A stretch of 56,940 nt of DNA from CAYOLL01 sp964404765 [NCBI: uncultured Gemmatimonadota bacterium] (GTDB lineage: Bacteria; 4572-55), in contig CAYOLL010000020.1 of the NCBI GenBank assembly GCA_964404765.1, positions 1-56,940 on the forward strand, given 5' to 3'. The notes under the pieces are model-generated. The model saw only the letters and a program-made list of their open reading frames with translations. It did not search any database and was not told where the DNA came from. The number at the start of each line of letters is the position of its first letter. The stretch's first letter is position 1. A program made the position numbers and the translations under genes. Shown piece after piece: positions 8,902-18,084 of the stretch.

Positions 8902-10122
8902 TCATGCCGCGCTTAGCCAGCGGCGAAGCTGGTCGTAAACCTCGTGACTGCTGAGTAAGTCAAAGTGGTCCAGGCCGTAGCAGATGCGTTGATGAGACGG
9001 CGAAATCGGCAAGGTCCGTGCAGGATTGTCATGCTGACCGAGCGCACTCTTGACCGGCACAAGGCAATCGCCGGGCAGTCGCTGGGCCGTATTGCCGGAA
9101 TAGGCACGCTTGGTTGCCGCCAGGGCAAAACATTGCGCCTTCGCAGGTAGCGGCACAAAAGTGCGCGGATCGTGGGCATGGGGATGTTGTGGGCCATCCC
9201 AATCGGCGTCGACCAGGTTGCCGTAGCGCAAATCTTTGACCCCGGCGCTGCGAGCCTTGCCCAGACGGGCAATCGGCGCACTGTAAGGGCTGATGCTCAT
9301 CAAAAAGTCCACCCAACTGCCGGCACGCTCCAACGGCGCACCATGATGAGGTGTGCCCAAAAAGACCAGCTTTTTCAGATGGCGCAGCCAGTTGTGCCCG
9401 GCTATCTGCGCGGCGTAACAGGCGCTGCGGGCGACCAGCCCGCCCATGCTGTGGCAGACAATGACCAGTTCGGTGATCGGCACAGGCCAGGCTTGCAGCA
9501 GACTTTCCAGCTTGGCGGCAAACTCCCGGCCATTGATGGAAATGTGGCGGCCGGTGTTGTAGTGCAGATAGAGCGGAGTGTAACCCAATTCCTGCGCCAG
9601 GGCCTGGCCGTGATCGTGCCCGTCGCGCTGCCAGTCCAGATCATTCATGCACAAACCGTGCGCCAGCACAAGCACTTTGCCATTGGCGTTGGGAAAAGCG
9701 CCGGCCAGCGCCAATTTGTCCAAAACCAGCGGTTGCCCCTTTTGGCGTAATTGCATGGAAATAGCCAGCGGGTTGTTCGACGCGCTAAGATGGTCGCCGA
9801 CCACGCCATTCAATACGGCCAGCAGTATTTCCCGCTGTGACGATGAAGCGCCGTTGTTCGCCAATGATGGAAACTGCGCCAAAGCCGTATCAATCCCCAG
9901 CCCGACTGCGCGGGTAACGCCGCGTACACTGCGATAAACCAGGCCGGAAATGCCAACGGCCTGACCCACCACGGGCGTTGTCGCGGCAATGTTTTGGTGG
10001 ACATCTTTCACGATGTTCGTCACACCAGTTACCGCGTCCACGACCAATTGATTAACACCGCGTAAATCGGCCATGTTTACAGGGATTTTTCCGGTTGGAT
10101 GTCGTGCTGAAATTTTGCCCAT
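8902..10122 (-). CDS. Esterase/lipase-like alpha/beta hydrolase
   Basis: This alpha/beta hydrolase (about 406 aa) has the nucleophile elbow C-H-S-M-G-G and a following 'VFLGTPHHGAP' typical of PGAP1/triacylglycerol-lipase-like enzymes. A late 'GLDHFDLLSS' supplies the catalytic His region. The start at 10122 (MGKISARHP...) is chosen because the family-like 'MADLRG' segment follows; the ORF extends upstream to 10227 but that part looks non-coding. The sequence style (MADLRGVNQLVVDAVTGV) resembles proteobacterial relatives and the gene is visibly G+C-richer than its neighbours, so recent transfer is possible. No signal peptide is evident. The substrate is unknown. Confidence 0.78.
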   Translation of the reverse strand: MGKISARHPTGKIPVNMADLRGVNQLVVDAVTGVTNIVKDVHQNIAATTPVVGQAVGISGLVYRSVRGVTRAVGLGIDTALAQFPSLANNGASSSQREILLAVLNGVVGDHLSASNNPLAISMQLRQKGQPLVLDKLALAGAFPNANGKVLVLAHGLCMNDLDWQRDGHDHGQALAQELGYTPLYLHYNTGRHISINGREFAAKLESLLQAWPVPITELVIVCHSMGGLVARSACYAAQIAGHNWLRHLKKLVFLGTPHHGAPLERAGSWVDFLMSISPYSAPIARLGKARSAGVKDLRYGNLVDADWDGPQHPHAHDPRTFVPLPAKAQCFALAATKRAYSGNTAQRLPGDCLVPVKSALGQHDNPARTLPISPSHQRICYGLDHFDLLSSHEVYDQLRRWLSAA

Positions 10123-10203
10123 GCTGGTATCGCTATTCCTTTTCAGTGACCGAGAAAAGCGGTGCGAGTCTAATACCAAATCTGAAAATGATTTGCACAC
10201 AAA

Positions 10204-10263
10204 CCCTAAGGGTCTTAAATGGTACATCGCATTCTTGAGTAAGCTCTTGCAAGACCCTTAGGG
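10204..10263. repeat. Inverted repeat between lipase and ASH-repeat protein genes
   Basis: CCCTAAGGGTCTT (10204-10216) is perfectly repeated in inverse at 10251-10263 with a 34-nt loop. It could form a large stem. It has no T-run, so it is more a dispersed palindrome than a classical terminator for the upstream minus-strand gene. Confidence 0.55.
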
Positions 10264-10346
10264 CTTTTCCGCCGTGTGCAATTCTTTTTTGGTCATGATA
10301 TAATTGTATGCAAGAAACGCTTTGCTCGGCTCTCCCGTTACCTTTT

Positions 10347-13300
10347 CTATCGCAGCAACGCCACTCGCCGCGTCACCAGCTCGCGCTCCGTTTGTAAGCG
10401 GCAGATGTAGACGCCGGGCGCAACCGGACGACCGACAGCATCGCGTCCGTCCCAGTCGGTTTGATGATTGCCGGCGGACTGTCGTCCGGCAAAAAGGGCG
10501 CGCACAAGCTGGCCGGTCAGCGCATAAATGCCGAGAGAGACGGCCTGCCCGACCGGTAGTTGATAGCGCAAAGTGGTGTGCGTTGAAAAAGGGTTGGGCC
10601 AATTTGGCCACAGTCGAACCTGATCCGTTTGTGGCGGCGGAATTGCCATCACCGGGCCAAATTCGTAGGCTTCACCGCTTATGGTCAGCGCTTGCAGCCA
10701 ATAATATAGCGAATCGGCCATTTCCACGTCGCGCAAGTCATCTTCAAACGTAAAAAAATCCCCGCCGGTCAGCAGCCCGTTGGAAATCAGCCCGGCCCTG
10801 GCGCGTTCGGCTTGCAACCCGCGATAGAGATAGCAGCCGACGAGCGGCTCATCGGCGCTGACACGCCACTGCACACGAATACCTGCGTCAACCGCCTCCG
10901 CGCTAAAATCCTCAAGCAGCACACTCAGGCCGGATTCATGCCCTTCCACAAAAATACTACTGCGCGGATTAAACGGATCGTCGCTGACAATCACCAGAAA
11001 ATCCTCGGCATCGCGCCCGGTGTGACTGCTGGTAAACCGCACGGTAAAATCGCGGCTGTCGCCGGGCTCGATGCGTTGCGGCAAAATCGCGCCCACCAAT
11101 CGAAACTGCGGTTGACTGTTGGTGATGTCGATCACTTGCAGCGGCCCATCGCCGCTGTTGCGGATTACAAAGCTCCAATCGGCCCTATCCCCCACCCGGC
11201 CAAAATCGTGATAACGCTCCGGCAGGGTCAACACCGCCGCCACGCCACGCCCGGTCAGGTTGATTTGCGGAATTTGCCCATCGGCGGAGAGGAATTGTAC
11301 ACCCGCCGCATAGCTTTGGCGCTCGGTAGGGGAAAACAGCAGACGATAGTTGACCAGACGACCGGGCGGAAAGTCCTGTGGGAACGGCCCGATGACGGCA
11401 AAATGACCCGGTGGATTGATCGTCACGCCCGACAGCGTCAACCGATCGCTGCCCTCGTTGGTGACGATCAGGCTTTGCTCGGTTGTCTGAAAAAGCATGG
11501 TCGGCGCAAAATTAAACTGCGTGCCGGAAAGCTGGATGTTTGGGGCAATGCCCGCGCCATTCAGCGAAATAATCAGGGGGTTAGCAGCGGCGTCGCTGGT
11601 GTAGACGCGCATTTCGGCGGGATAGCCCCTCCCGGCCTGATCGGGGCGGAACTGCACCCGCAGCGGTCGGGCCAGCAGCGGCGCAACAACATCCGGCACC
11701 GGCGTTTGCAAACTCAGGCTATAATGCGCGTCGCTAAAGGTCACGTTTTCCAAAATCAGGTTGGCTGTGCCGTAATTTTGGATAATCAATGGCCATTCGG
11801 CGGTTGTCCCGACCCGCACATTGCCAAACTCGATCTGCTTTGTGGAGATGTCTACGTTGCCGGCAATCACGATAGCCGACAATTGCACGACCACGTCCGA
11901 ACTGTTAAAATCATTGGAAAGGATATGCGCTTCGCCGTGAATCGGCCCGGCCTGCTGCGGATAGAACGTCACTCGCACTCCAACGCTGTCGTTGGGGGCG
12001 ATGGTCGCGGAGGTGTTGCCGCTTTCCAACTGCGTGTCAAACGGCCAGCCGCTCAAGGCGCCGGTGACGATCAGCGGGGTCGTGCCGCGATTGTAGATGC
12101 GAAATGACCACTGCGGGCGGGACTGGATATGAACAAGGCCAAAGTCATGCCCGGCAGCCGTTTGAATTTCCGCCCCGGCGTCGCCCAGGCCGGTTAGCTG
12201 CACCGTCTTGCTCGGCGCGTCGGGATCGTCGCTAACAATCCGCACCTCGCCGTTAAATTGACCGCCGCCGTCCGGTTGGAAGCGGATGGTGTAACTGCGC
12301 TTTTCGCCTTCAATTAATGGGAACCGGTTGGGCGCTTCTTTAAAACTAAAGACGCTGCGCTCGCTGGCAACCGTCATGTCGGTAAAGAGCAGCGGCGCGG
12401 TGCCTTTGTTTTCGAGAATCAGGTCGGCTTCGCGCACTTCCCCGGCCGGCACGGCTCCAAAAGCCAGGCTATTGACCGTCTGCAAGTGCGGCAAGACGCC
12501 CTGTCCGCGCAGCGGCAAGGCCGGGCGGAAGTTTAGCTGCGGGCTGATGATTTGCATCGCGCTAATGTGCGACGCTTCGGTTTTGGGATGATAGGTCAGC
12601 CGAAATGTCCGCGAGTCATTCAGCTCAACGGTCGACGGCAAATCTTTGATGGTAAAATGCAGCGAGTCAATCAAGACTTTTGCGATCTGGATCGACACGT
12701 TGCCGTCATTGGTAATCGTGACGGACTTTGATACCTCGCTGTTGACGCGAATTTTGCCGAAATTCAGGTCCGATGGCGAAAAGGTCACATTGGCTCGCCC
12801 GCCCGTGCCATGCAGGGTGATGAATTGCACGGGATTAAACGGATCGCTGGAATAGATTCGTAACAGGCCGTTAGCAACGCCGGCAGCAGTCGGCGTAAAA
12901 GCAATCCGGACAGGAGCAGAGCCGTTGACCGCAATGTTAAACGGCAGAATGGAATCTATCTGCGCCGAAAAAATCGCCGACTGAGTCGTCAAACTGTCGA
13001 TTCGCAATAGGTAGTTGCCGCCATTTTTGAGAAAAATGGTCGTGTCGGCCGTTTCAAAGACCGGCACCATGCCGAAATTATAATCCCGCGCCGCCGGCAA
13101 ACTCAATACCCCGCCAAGGCCCACGCCAAGCAACCGCACTGTCTGCGTCGGAATAAAAACATCCAGGCTGGAGATCGTCAAGAGGCCGTTAATTGGACCT
13201 AAGCAGCCGGGGCGAAACTCCACAGCCACCACCTGACTCTGGTCTCGATCTAACTCAAACGGCCATTGGGTCGGTGAAGTAACCTGATATGTAGTATCAG

Positions 13301-15791
13301 TGCAGGTGGTTTCAATCTTAAAGCTGCTAATCCGTATGGGCGGACTGAGCGGGTCCAAGTTGATATTCCTAACGATCAGCTCGCGGGTGAGGCTTTGAAT
13401 CTTGGCAAAAACCTCGCCGAATTTAAGCGAATCGGTCGAATAGGCAATCTGCGGGGCAATGCCCTGACCTTGCGCGTAAATTTGGGTCTGCGAATAATAG
13501 GGATCGCTATTGTAAATCGTAATCCGTGGTTCGGTTTCAAAAAAACCGCTGCGGGGCGGATCAAAAATCACATCTATTGTCCGCGTTGCGCCGGCGGCCA
13601 TCGGAATCGGCGTGCTCCAATTTTTCTCGATCCGAAACGCAGCCGAGTTATGCGTCGTCAAACTGTCGATCGTTTTAGATTCGGTTGAGGCATTGAGCAG
13701 CGTCACCGTTTTTTTGGGCGGTGGCGTTTGGCCTACCCGTACCTGACCAAAATTAAGATTTGCATCAGTGATCGTTGTGGTAATAACCGGGCCAATGCCC
13801 AAACCGGTTAGCGTGACAACTCGCGGCGAACGATTCCGATCATTGCTGTAAATCACGAGTGTACCGGTTTCATGTTTTAATTTGTTCGGGGTAAACACCA
13901 GGTCAAGCGGTTGGGTGTTCAGCCCGTCTTGGGGCGGCGGAATCTTTGGTAGTTGCAGCGGCTTGATTAAAAAATCGAATAGCGTTTGCGGCGAGATCGT
14001 CAGGCTGTCAATTTGCAAAAATGTGTTGCCGTTATTCCGAATGACGAGCGGTTTTTTGCCGCTGAGTGGTTGTGCTATATCAACTGCCTCGAAATCAAGC
14101 GTATCCTGAACCGATATCATCGCGCCCAATCCTGCGCCAATCAAGGCAACTTCGTAGCGGTTTATGGCGTCGGTTACGGTGATCACGCCGCGCACGGTGC
14201 TCGGCCCGCTTGGTTTAAAAATGACCGGAATGGATACTTCCCCGCAAGGGCCAATCGTAAAACCGCTTGCTGTGCCATTTATTTTAAACTCCGGTCGGCT
14301 GCTGAGAACGGTTTGAATGGTCAGATCAGCATTGCCCTTGTTGCGAATGCGCAGATTCCAGGGAAGCGAGGAATCACCATAAGCAATGTTGCCGAAATCA
14401 TGGGTCGGCTCCGGCAAAACCACACCCGGTGTCAGGGATGGTACAAACAGCGGGTAATCCTGCAAAACCCGTGGCGAATTTAAATATGTCAGCTCAATTT
14501 GATAGTGAACGGTCTGGCTGTCGGGAAAGGCCGCCGGATCAACCTTTACTTCCCAAGCAAATGTACCGGAACTCCCTGGCCCCAAATTAAAAGGACTAAC
14601 CTGCGTTGGACTTTGGCCGGCGGAAATGCTTAGCCCGGTTGGGAGAGCCAAATGCGCGTATACTTCACGTGCTGTTCCAATGCCGGTATTCAAAGCCATC
14701 CCAAAAATCAGAAATGACTCCGGCGAATATTTGCAATTGTAAATAGAAACGGCTGTCGGAGCTGAATTACCAAGCGCCAGATCACCCCGACGAAAAACAA
14801 AAATTCCGGAGCCGTAGAGCGTTGCAAACTCTACCCGGCCCAACGGCGGCACGGTCACTGGATTCCACCACATCAGAATAACGCTGTCGGAATAATCGGT
14901 GTCGGGGATTTCATAATCCCAGGTGGCCAATTTTATAGCATCATCAAACCAATCACAGATGGCAAAACGGTCGGGTCGAATCGCGCCGTTGCCCTCCATG
15001 ATGCCCTCGCCGATGACGCCGGGAAAATCCGGCTGCGTAATTTCGTACTCATAGGCCTGCCAGATGGACGGCACAGCGGTACCCACAAAATCACGGACTT
15101 TGCGGCTATAATTACCGCCGTCGGCAATCGGAGCGCGGTCGTTGCCACTCAGACCTATTTGGGTGTCCAAAAATAGCATGACACCGACTTCATGGGATGT
15201 GGTAGCGCTTTTGTTTTCAAAGACATAGCGAATTCGCACCGCGCCCTTGGTTGCAAAATCGACCGGCTCTAAAAATTGCTGAATTTGTAAATCGCCCTGC
15301 GTCCAGACTGCCTGAAGCGGTTCGGCAACTGCCGTCGGACGCGGCATAACCGGTGCGCCCATCCGATTTGGGAATGTATTCGCATCGTCAGAGGTGACCC
15401 ACACCGCGCCGTCAATTTTAAAGCTCGTCCTGGATTCAAATCCGACTTCGTCTCCTCTGCTCAAGGGGTAACGGCTCGATAACGGCACATAGCGGTCAGC
15501 TAACGGGAAATAATAGCCGACAACAAATCGCCCGGTACTTTTCTCAGCAATAACATCTACAAAATCGTTATGGGTAGAAACCGTTTCATCGCGCGGGACA
15601 AGCCGGACGTGCCGGTCTTTGGCGGTTGGCGCTGCTTCGAGCCGGGCGGCAGAAATAAGCCCGCAGAACACAAAAACCGCAGCGATCATCTTAACCGAAG
15701 CGCAAAATGTTAATTTTGCGCTTGAGCCGTGACTTGCGAAATGATTTTTGCTACTCCGTATTTTGAATGGGCTATAAATTTTGGCGAGCAT
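10347..15791 (-). CDS. Giant secreted protein with ASH (choice-of-anchor D) repeats and FlgD-like C-terminal domain
   Basis: This ~1814-aa surface protein starts with an exported N-terminus: a long basic n-region, then a hydrophobic core (MIAAVFVFCGLISAARLEAA). A ~400-residue unique domain follows. Then come about a dozen ASH/'choice-of-anchor D' Ig-like repeats, recognisable by recurring 'DFG.V.....P....I.N.G...L.I......F', 'F.P...G...G.L.I.SND' and 'V.L.G.G'. The C-terminus (WPNWPNPFSTHTTLRY ... GVYICRL) is a FlgD-Ig/sorting-type domain like that of the protease. The start at 15791 is preferred because GTGGAG lies 6 nt upstream; an in-frame ATG at 16040 lacks support. It probably acts in adhesion or cell-surface structure. 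Transcription is monocistronic. Confidence 0.85.
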   Translation of the reverse strand: MLAKIYSPFKIRSSKNHFASHGSSAKLTFCASVKMIAAVFVFCGLISAARLEAAPTAKDRHVRLVPRDETVSTHNDFVDVIAEKSTGRFVVGYYFPLADRYVPLSSRYPLSRGDEVGFESRTSFKIDGAVWVTSDDANTFPNRMGAPVMPRPTAVAEPLQAVWTQGDLQIQQFLEPVDFATKGAVRIRYVFENKSATTSHEVGVMLFLDTQIGLSGNDRAPIADGGNYSRKVRDFVGTAVPSIWQAYEYEITQPDFPGVIGEGIMEGNGAIRPDRFAICDWFDDAIKLATWDYEIPDTDYSDSVILMWWNPVTVPPLGRVEFATLYGSGIFVFRRGDLALGNSAPTAVSIYNCKYSPESFLIFGMALNTGIGTAREVYAHLALPTGLSISAGQSPTQVSPFNLGPGSSGTFAWEVKVDPAAFPDSQTVHYQIELTYLNSPRVLQDYPLFVPSLTPGVVLPEPTHDFGNIAYGDSSLPWNLRIRNKGNADLTIQTVLSSRPEFKINGTASGFTIGPCGEVSIPVIFKPSGPSTVRGVITVTDAINRYEVALIGAGLGAMISVQDTLDFEAVDIAQPLSGKKPLVIRNNGNTFLQIDSLTISPQTLFDFLIKPLQLPKIPPPQDGLNTQPLDLVFTPNKLKHETGTLVIYSNDRNRSPRVVTLTGLGIGPVITTTITDANLNFGQVRVGQTPPPKKTVTLLNASTESKTIDSLTTHNSAAFRIEKNWSTPIPMAAGATRTIDVIFDPPRSGFFETEPRITIYNSDPYYSQTQIYAQGQGIAPQIAYSTDSLKFGEVFAKIQSLTRELIVRNINLDPLSPPIRISSFKIETTCTDTTYQVTSPTQWPFELDRDQSQVVAVEFRPGCLGPINGLLTISSLDVFIPTQTVRLLGVGLGGVLSLPAARDYNFGMVPVFETADTTIFLKNGGNYLLRIDSLTTQSAIFSAQIDSILPFNIAVNGSAPVRIAFTPTAAGVANGLLRIYSSDPFNPVQFITLHGTGGRANVTFSPSDLNFGKIRVNSEVSKSVTITNDGNVSIQIAKVLIDSLHFTIKDLPSTVELNDSRTFRLTYHPKTEASHISAMQIISPQLNFRPALPLRGQGVLPHLQTVNSLAFGAVPAGEVREADLILENKGTAPLLFTDMTVASERSVFSFKEAPNRFPLIEGEKRSYTIRFQPDGGGQFNGEVRIVSDDPDAPSKTVQLTGLGDAGAEIQTAAGHDFGLVHIQSRPQWSFRIYNRGTTPLIVTGALSGWPFDTQLESGNTSATIAPNDSVGVRVTFYPQQAGPIHGEAHILSNDFNSSDVVVQLSAIVIAGNVDISTKQIEFGNVRVGTTAEWPLIIQNYGTANLILENVTFSDAHYSLSLQTPVPDVVAPLLARPLRVQFRPDQAGRGYPAEMRVYTSDAAANPLIISLNGAGIAPNIQLSGTQFNFAPTMLFQTTEQSLIVTNEGSDRLTLSGVTINPPGHFAVIGPFPQDFPPGRLVNYRLLFSPTERQSYAAGVQFLSADGQIPQINLTGRGVAAVLTLPERYHDFGRVGDRADWSFVIRNSGDGPLQVIDITNSQPQFRLVGAILPQRIEPGDSRDFTVRFTSSHTGRDAEDFLVIVSDDPFNPRSSIFVEGHESGLSVLLEDFSAEAVDAGIRVQWRVSADEPLVGCYLYRGLQAERARAGLISNGLLTGGDFFTFEDDLRDVEMADSLYYWLQALTISGEAYEFGPVMAIPPPQTDQVRLWPNWPNPFSTHTTLRYQLPVGQAVSLGIYALTGQLVRALFAGRQSAGNHQTDWDGRDAVGRPVAPGVYICRLQTERELVTRRVALLR

Positions 15792-16108
15792 GATACGCTC
15801 CACAAACAGAAGAGGACGTTGAATAATAACCGACGGATGGCGGATATGCAGCGGATACTCATGGAATGTAGCAATTTCGGCAGTTGTTAGCAAGTAAAAA
15901 TATCGTCGCCAGGCTGTAACTTGCCGCGCAACCCGCCGGAGCTGTGGCGTTGGAATCACCATCATTTTAAAGTCGCGGCCAAATTTAATTGCAACTGCAA
16001 ATATTACTTGCAGATTAGATGATCTGCCATAAATTAACAAGGCAAGACGATAATGATAACGACGGTCTCCCGTTTCGAAACTTGCCGAGCTTCAAATGTC
16101 GGAAACAG

Positions 16109-16195
16109 ATTCGTAATTCGTAATTCGTAATTCGTAATTCGTAATTCGTAATTCGTAATTCGTAATTCATAATTCGTAATTCGTAATTCGTAATT
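16109..16195. repeat. Heptanucleotide tandem repeat (ATTCGTA)n
   Basis: About twelve head-to-tail copies of the 7-mer ATTCGTA run from 16109 to 16195, with one ATTCATA variant. The array ends only six nucleotides before the ATG of the methyltransferase operon at 16202, so it occupies the promoter/ribosome-binding region. Such short tandemly repeated heptamers are known from cyanobacteria (STRR). Copy number is probably variable. Confidence 0.95.
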
Positions 16196-16201
16196 AAGTT
16201 T

Positions 16202-17179
16202 ATGTCACAATTTACCATTGATTGGGCGGTTTTAGAGCGGCTCCGCACGGCTTTTTTGGACGGCACGGCAGGACGGCAGGACTATTGGCACAATTCCGCT
16301 GATCTGGCCAATTATGATAGCACTTTTGGCCGGCGCATCGGCTGGAAATGGACGCACGTCCTAAACATGCTGCAACGCATGAACTGGCGGCCGCCCACCG
16401 GCTGTGTTTTAGATTGGGGCTGTGGCAGCGGTGTCGCTTCGCGGGCGCTGTTAGCCGCTTACCAACCCGCTGCGAGTTCAAAGCTGTGGTTATGGGATCG
16501 CTCGCCGTTAGCGATGCAATTTGCCCTTCAAAAAATTCATCAGGAATTTCCGTCGGTATTCGTCCAAAACGGCCTGCCGAGCGTACCCCAAATCAACCTT
16601 CTGTTGCTCAGCCATGTTTTAACCGAGCTAAACCGACGCCAGCAAGAAAATTTATTAGGCATTATCCAACGCGCCAATACGGTTATTTGGATTGAGCCGG
16701 GTACCTATCCGGCCAGCCAGGCCCTGATCCGAATTCGCGAGCAATTGCGATCGGACTTTACCTGTGTCGCGCCCTGTCCGCATCAGGCGGCTTGCGGCTT
16801 AATGGCGCCGGAAAATGACCGGCATTGGTGTCATCATTTCGCCGATATTCCGCCGGAAGCGTTTACTGACGGCATCTGGGCCCGTTTTGCCGCCATGATG
16901 CAAATTGACCTGCACAGATTACCGTTAAGCTATCTGGTTCTTGATCGACGGCCTGTGGCGTCGTTGCCGAGCGGAGCGACACGGGTTATCGGTAGTCCAA
17001 GACTTTACAAAGGCTTTGCTTTGCTGCAAGGCTGCACGGCGGCGGGGGTATCCGAAAAGCGCTTAAGTCAACGCCGGCACGCCGCTTTTTTTCGGCGGCT
17101 GAAAAAAGGGGATAACATGACGCTGCAAAGCTGGCAGTGTGAGAATAACGAGATTATGGAGGCATTGTTTTTAGCATGA
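16202..17179 (+). CDS. Rsm22/METTL17-like ribosomal small-subunit methyltransferase-family protein
   Basis: This 325-aa class-I SAM-fold protein has motif I LDWGCGSG (70-77), SHVLTEL (~137-143) and an acidic EPG (165-167). Four cysteines (C188, C192, C198, C210 in C-x3-C-x5-C...WCH) match the Rsm22/METTL17 family, whose eukaryotic members bind an iron-sulfur cluster and assist small-subunit assembly. Methyl transfer itself is unproven in that family. The ATG at 16202 has no Shine-Dalgarno sequence because the heptamer repeat occupies the leader. The gene overlaps the next by ATGA (17176-17179), so the two are translationally coupled. Confidence 0.8.
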   Translation: MSQFTIDWAVLERLRTAFLDGTAGRQDYWHNSADLANYDSTFGRRIGWKWTHVLNMLQRMNWRPPTGCVLDWGCGSGVASRALLAAYQPAASSKLWLWDRSPLAMQFALQKIHQEFPSVFVQNGLPSVPQINLLLLSHVLTELNRRQQENLLGIIQRANTVIWIEPGTYPASQALIRIREQLRSDFTCVAPCPHQAACGLMAPENDRHWCHHFADIPPEAFTDGIWARFAAMMQIDLHRLPLSYLVLDRRPVASLPSGATRVIGSPRLYKGFALLQGCTAAGVSEKRLSQRRHAAFFRRLKKGDNMTLQSWQCENNEIMEALFLA

Positions 17180-18084
17180 AAATCATCATTTCCGGCGCAA
17201 GCGGTTTGATCGGCAAACAGTTGACCGAAACGCTTTCAACTGCCGGCCATACCCTTAAACGATTGGTTCGCACCAAAAGCGCGGCCAAATCCGACACCCT
17301 TTTCTGGGACATTGAGCGCTACGAACTCAATCCGGCCGAGCTTGAAAATGCCGATGCTGTTATTCATCTGGCCGGTGAAAGCGTGGCCGGCGGACGCTGG
17401 AGCGAAGCGCGCAAAGAGTTGATTCGCAAATCGCGTGTGCGCGGCACCGGTTTGTTGTGTGAAACACTGGCCGGATTAAAAAATCCGCCAAAAGTGTTGC
17501 TATCCGCCTCAGCTATCGGCTACTACGGCTATCAAGCCGAAAAAGTTTTAACCGAGCGTGATGAAGTGGGCAACGGCTTTTTGGCCGAAGTCTGCCGTGA
17601 ATGGGAAGCGGCCACACTGCCGGCGCTGAAAGCCGGCATCCGCGTCGTCAATTTACGAATTGGAATTGTGCTAAGCCCGATGGGCGGCGCACTTAAGCTG
17701 ATGCTGCTGCCGTTTCGGCTGGGATTGGGCGGTGTCGTGGGGAACGGCCGCCAATATACCAGTTGGATAAGCTTAGACGATGTCCTCGGCGCTATCCAAC
17801 ACGCCTTGCATAACGAAAAAATAAACGGCCCGCTTAATATTACTGCGCCCTGCCCGGTCACCAATATAGAATTGACCCGCGCATTGGGCCAGGTCTTACA
17901 TCGGCCTACCCTTTTTCCGGTTCCTGCTTTTGCGGCCCGGCTTGTTTTCGGCACACAAATGGCCAACGAAACCGTTTTGGCCAGCCAGCGTATCATGCCG
18001 CAAAAACTGCTCGATACCGGCTACTCTTTTCAATATAGCGATATTCATCAAGCCCTGTCACATTTAATCGGAAGGATCACATGA
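17176..18084 (+). CDS. TIGR01777-family SDR epimerase-like oxidoreductase
   Basis: This 302-aa extended/atypical short-chain dehydrogenase-like protein has the Rossmann motif GASGLIG (residues 7-13) at the N-terminus, HLAGESVAGGRW, SASAIGYYG (catalytic Ser/Tyr region) and LRIGIVLSP.GGAL. These are the hallmarks of the YfcH/TIGR01777 family (plant homologue GC1/SULA). It should bind NAD(P); the substrate is unknown. It overlaps the upstream gene by 4 nt and the downstream CARF gene by 4 nt (18081-18084), so it is the middle of a tight operon. Confidence 0.88.
   Translation: MKIIISGASGLIGKQLTETLSTAGHTLKRLVRTKSAAKSDTLFWDIERYELNPAELENADAVIHLAGESVAGGRWSEARKELIRKSRVRGTGLLCETLAGLKNPPKVLLSASAIGYYGYQAEKVLTERDEVGNGFLAEVCREWEAATLPALKAGIRVVNLRIGIVLSPMGGALKLMLLPFRLGLGGVVGNGRQYTSWISLDDVLGAIQHALHNEKINGPLNITAPCPVTNIELTRALGQVLHRPTLFPVPAFAARLVFGTQMANETVLASQRIMPQKLLDTGYSFQYSDIHQALSHLIGRIT

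Noticed and set aside
10812-12107. A 431-codon open frame on the + strand
   Set aside because: It lies wholly antisense to the ASH-repeat protein gene, has no start signal and no recognisable family. The repetitive coding strand explains the open frame.
16109-16195. CRISPR array
   Set aside because: The repeats are 7 bp and contiguous with no spacers. It is a simple tandem repeat, despite the Cas02710-type gene downstream.
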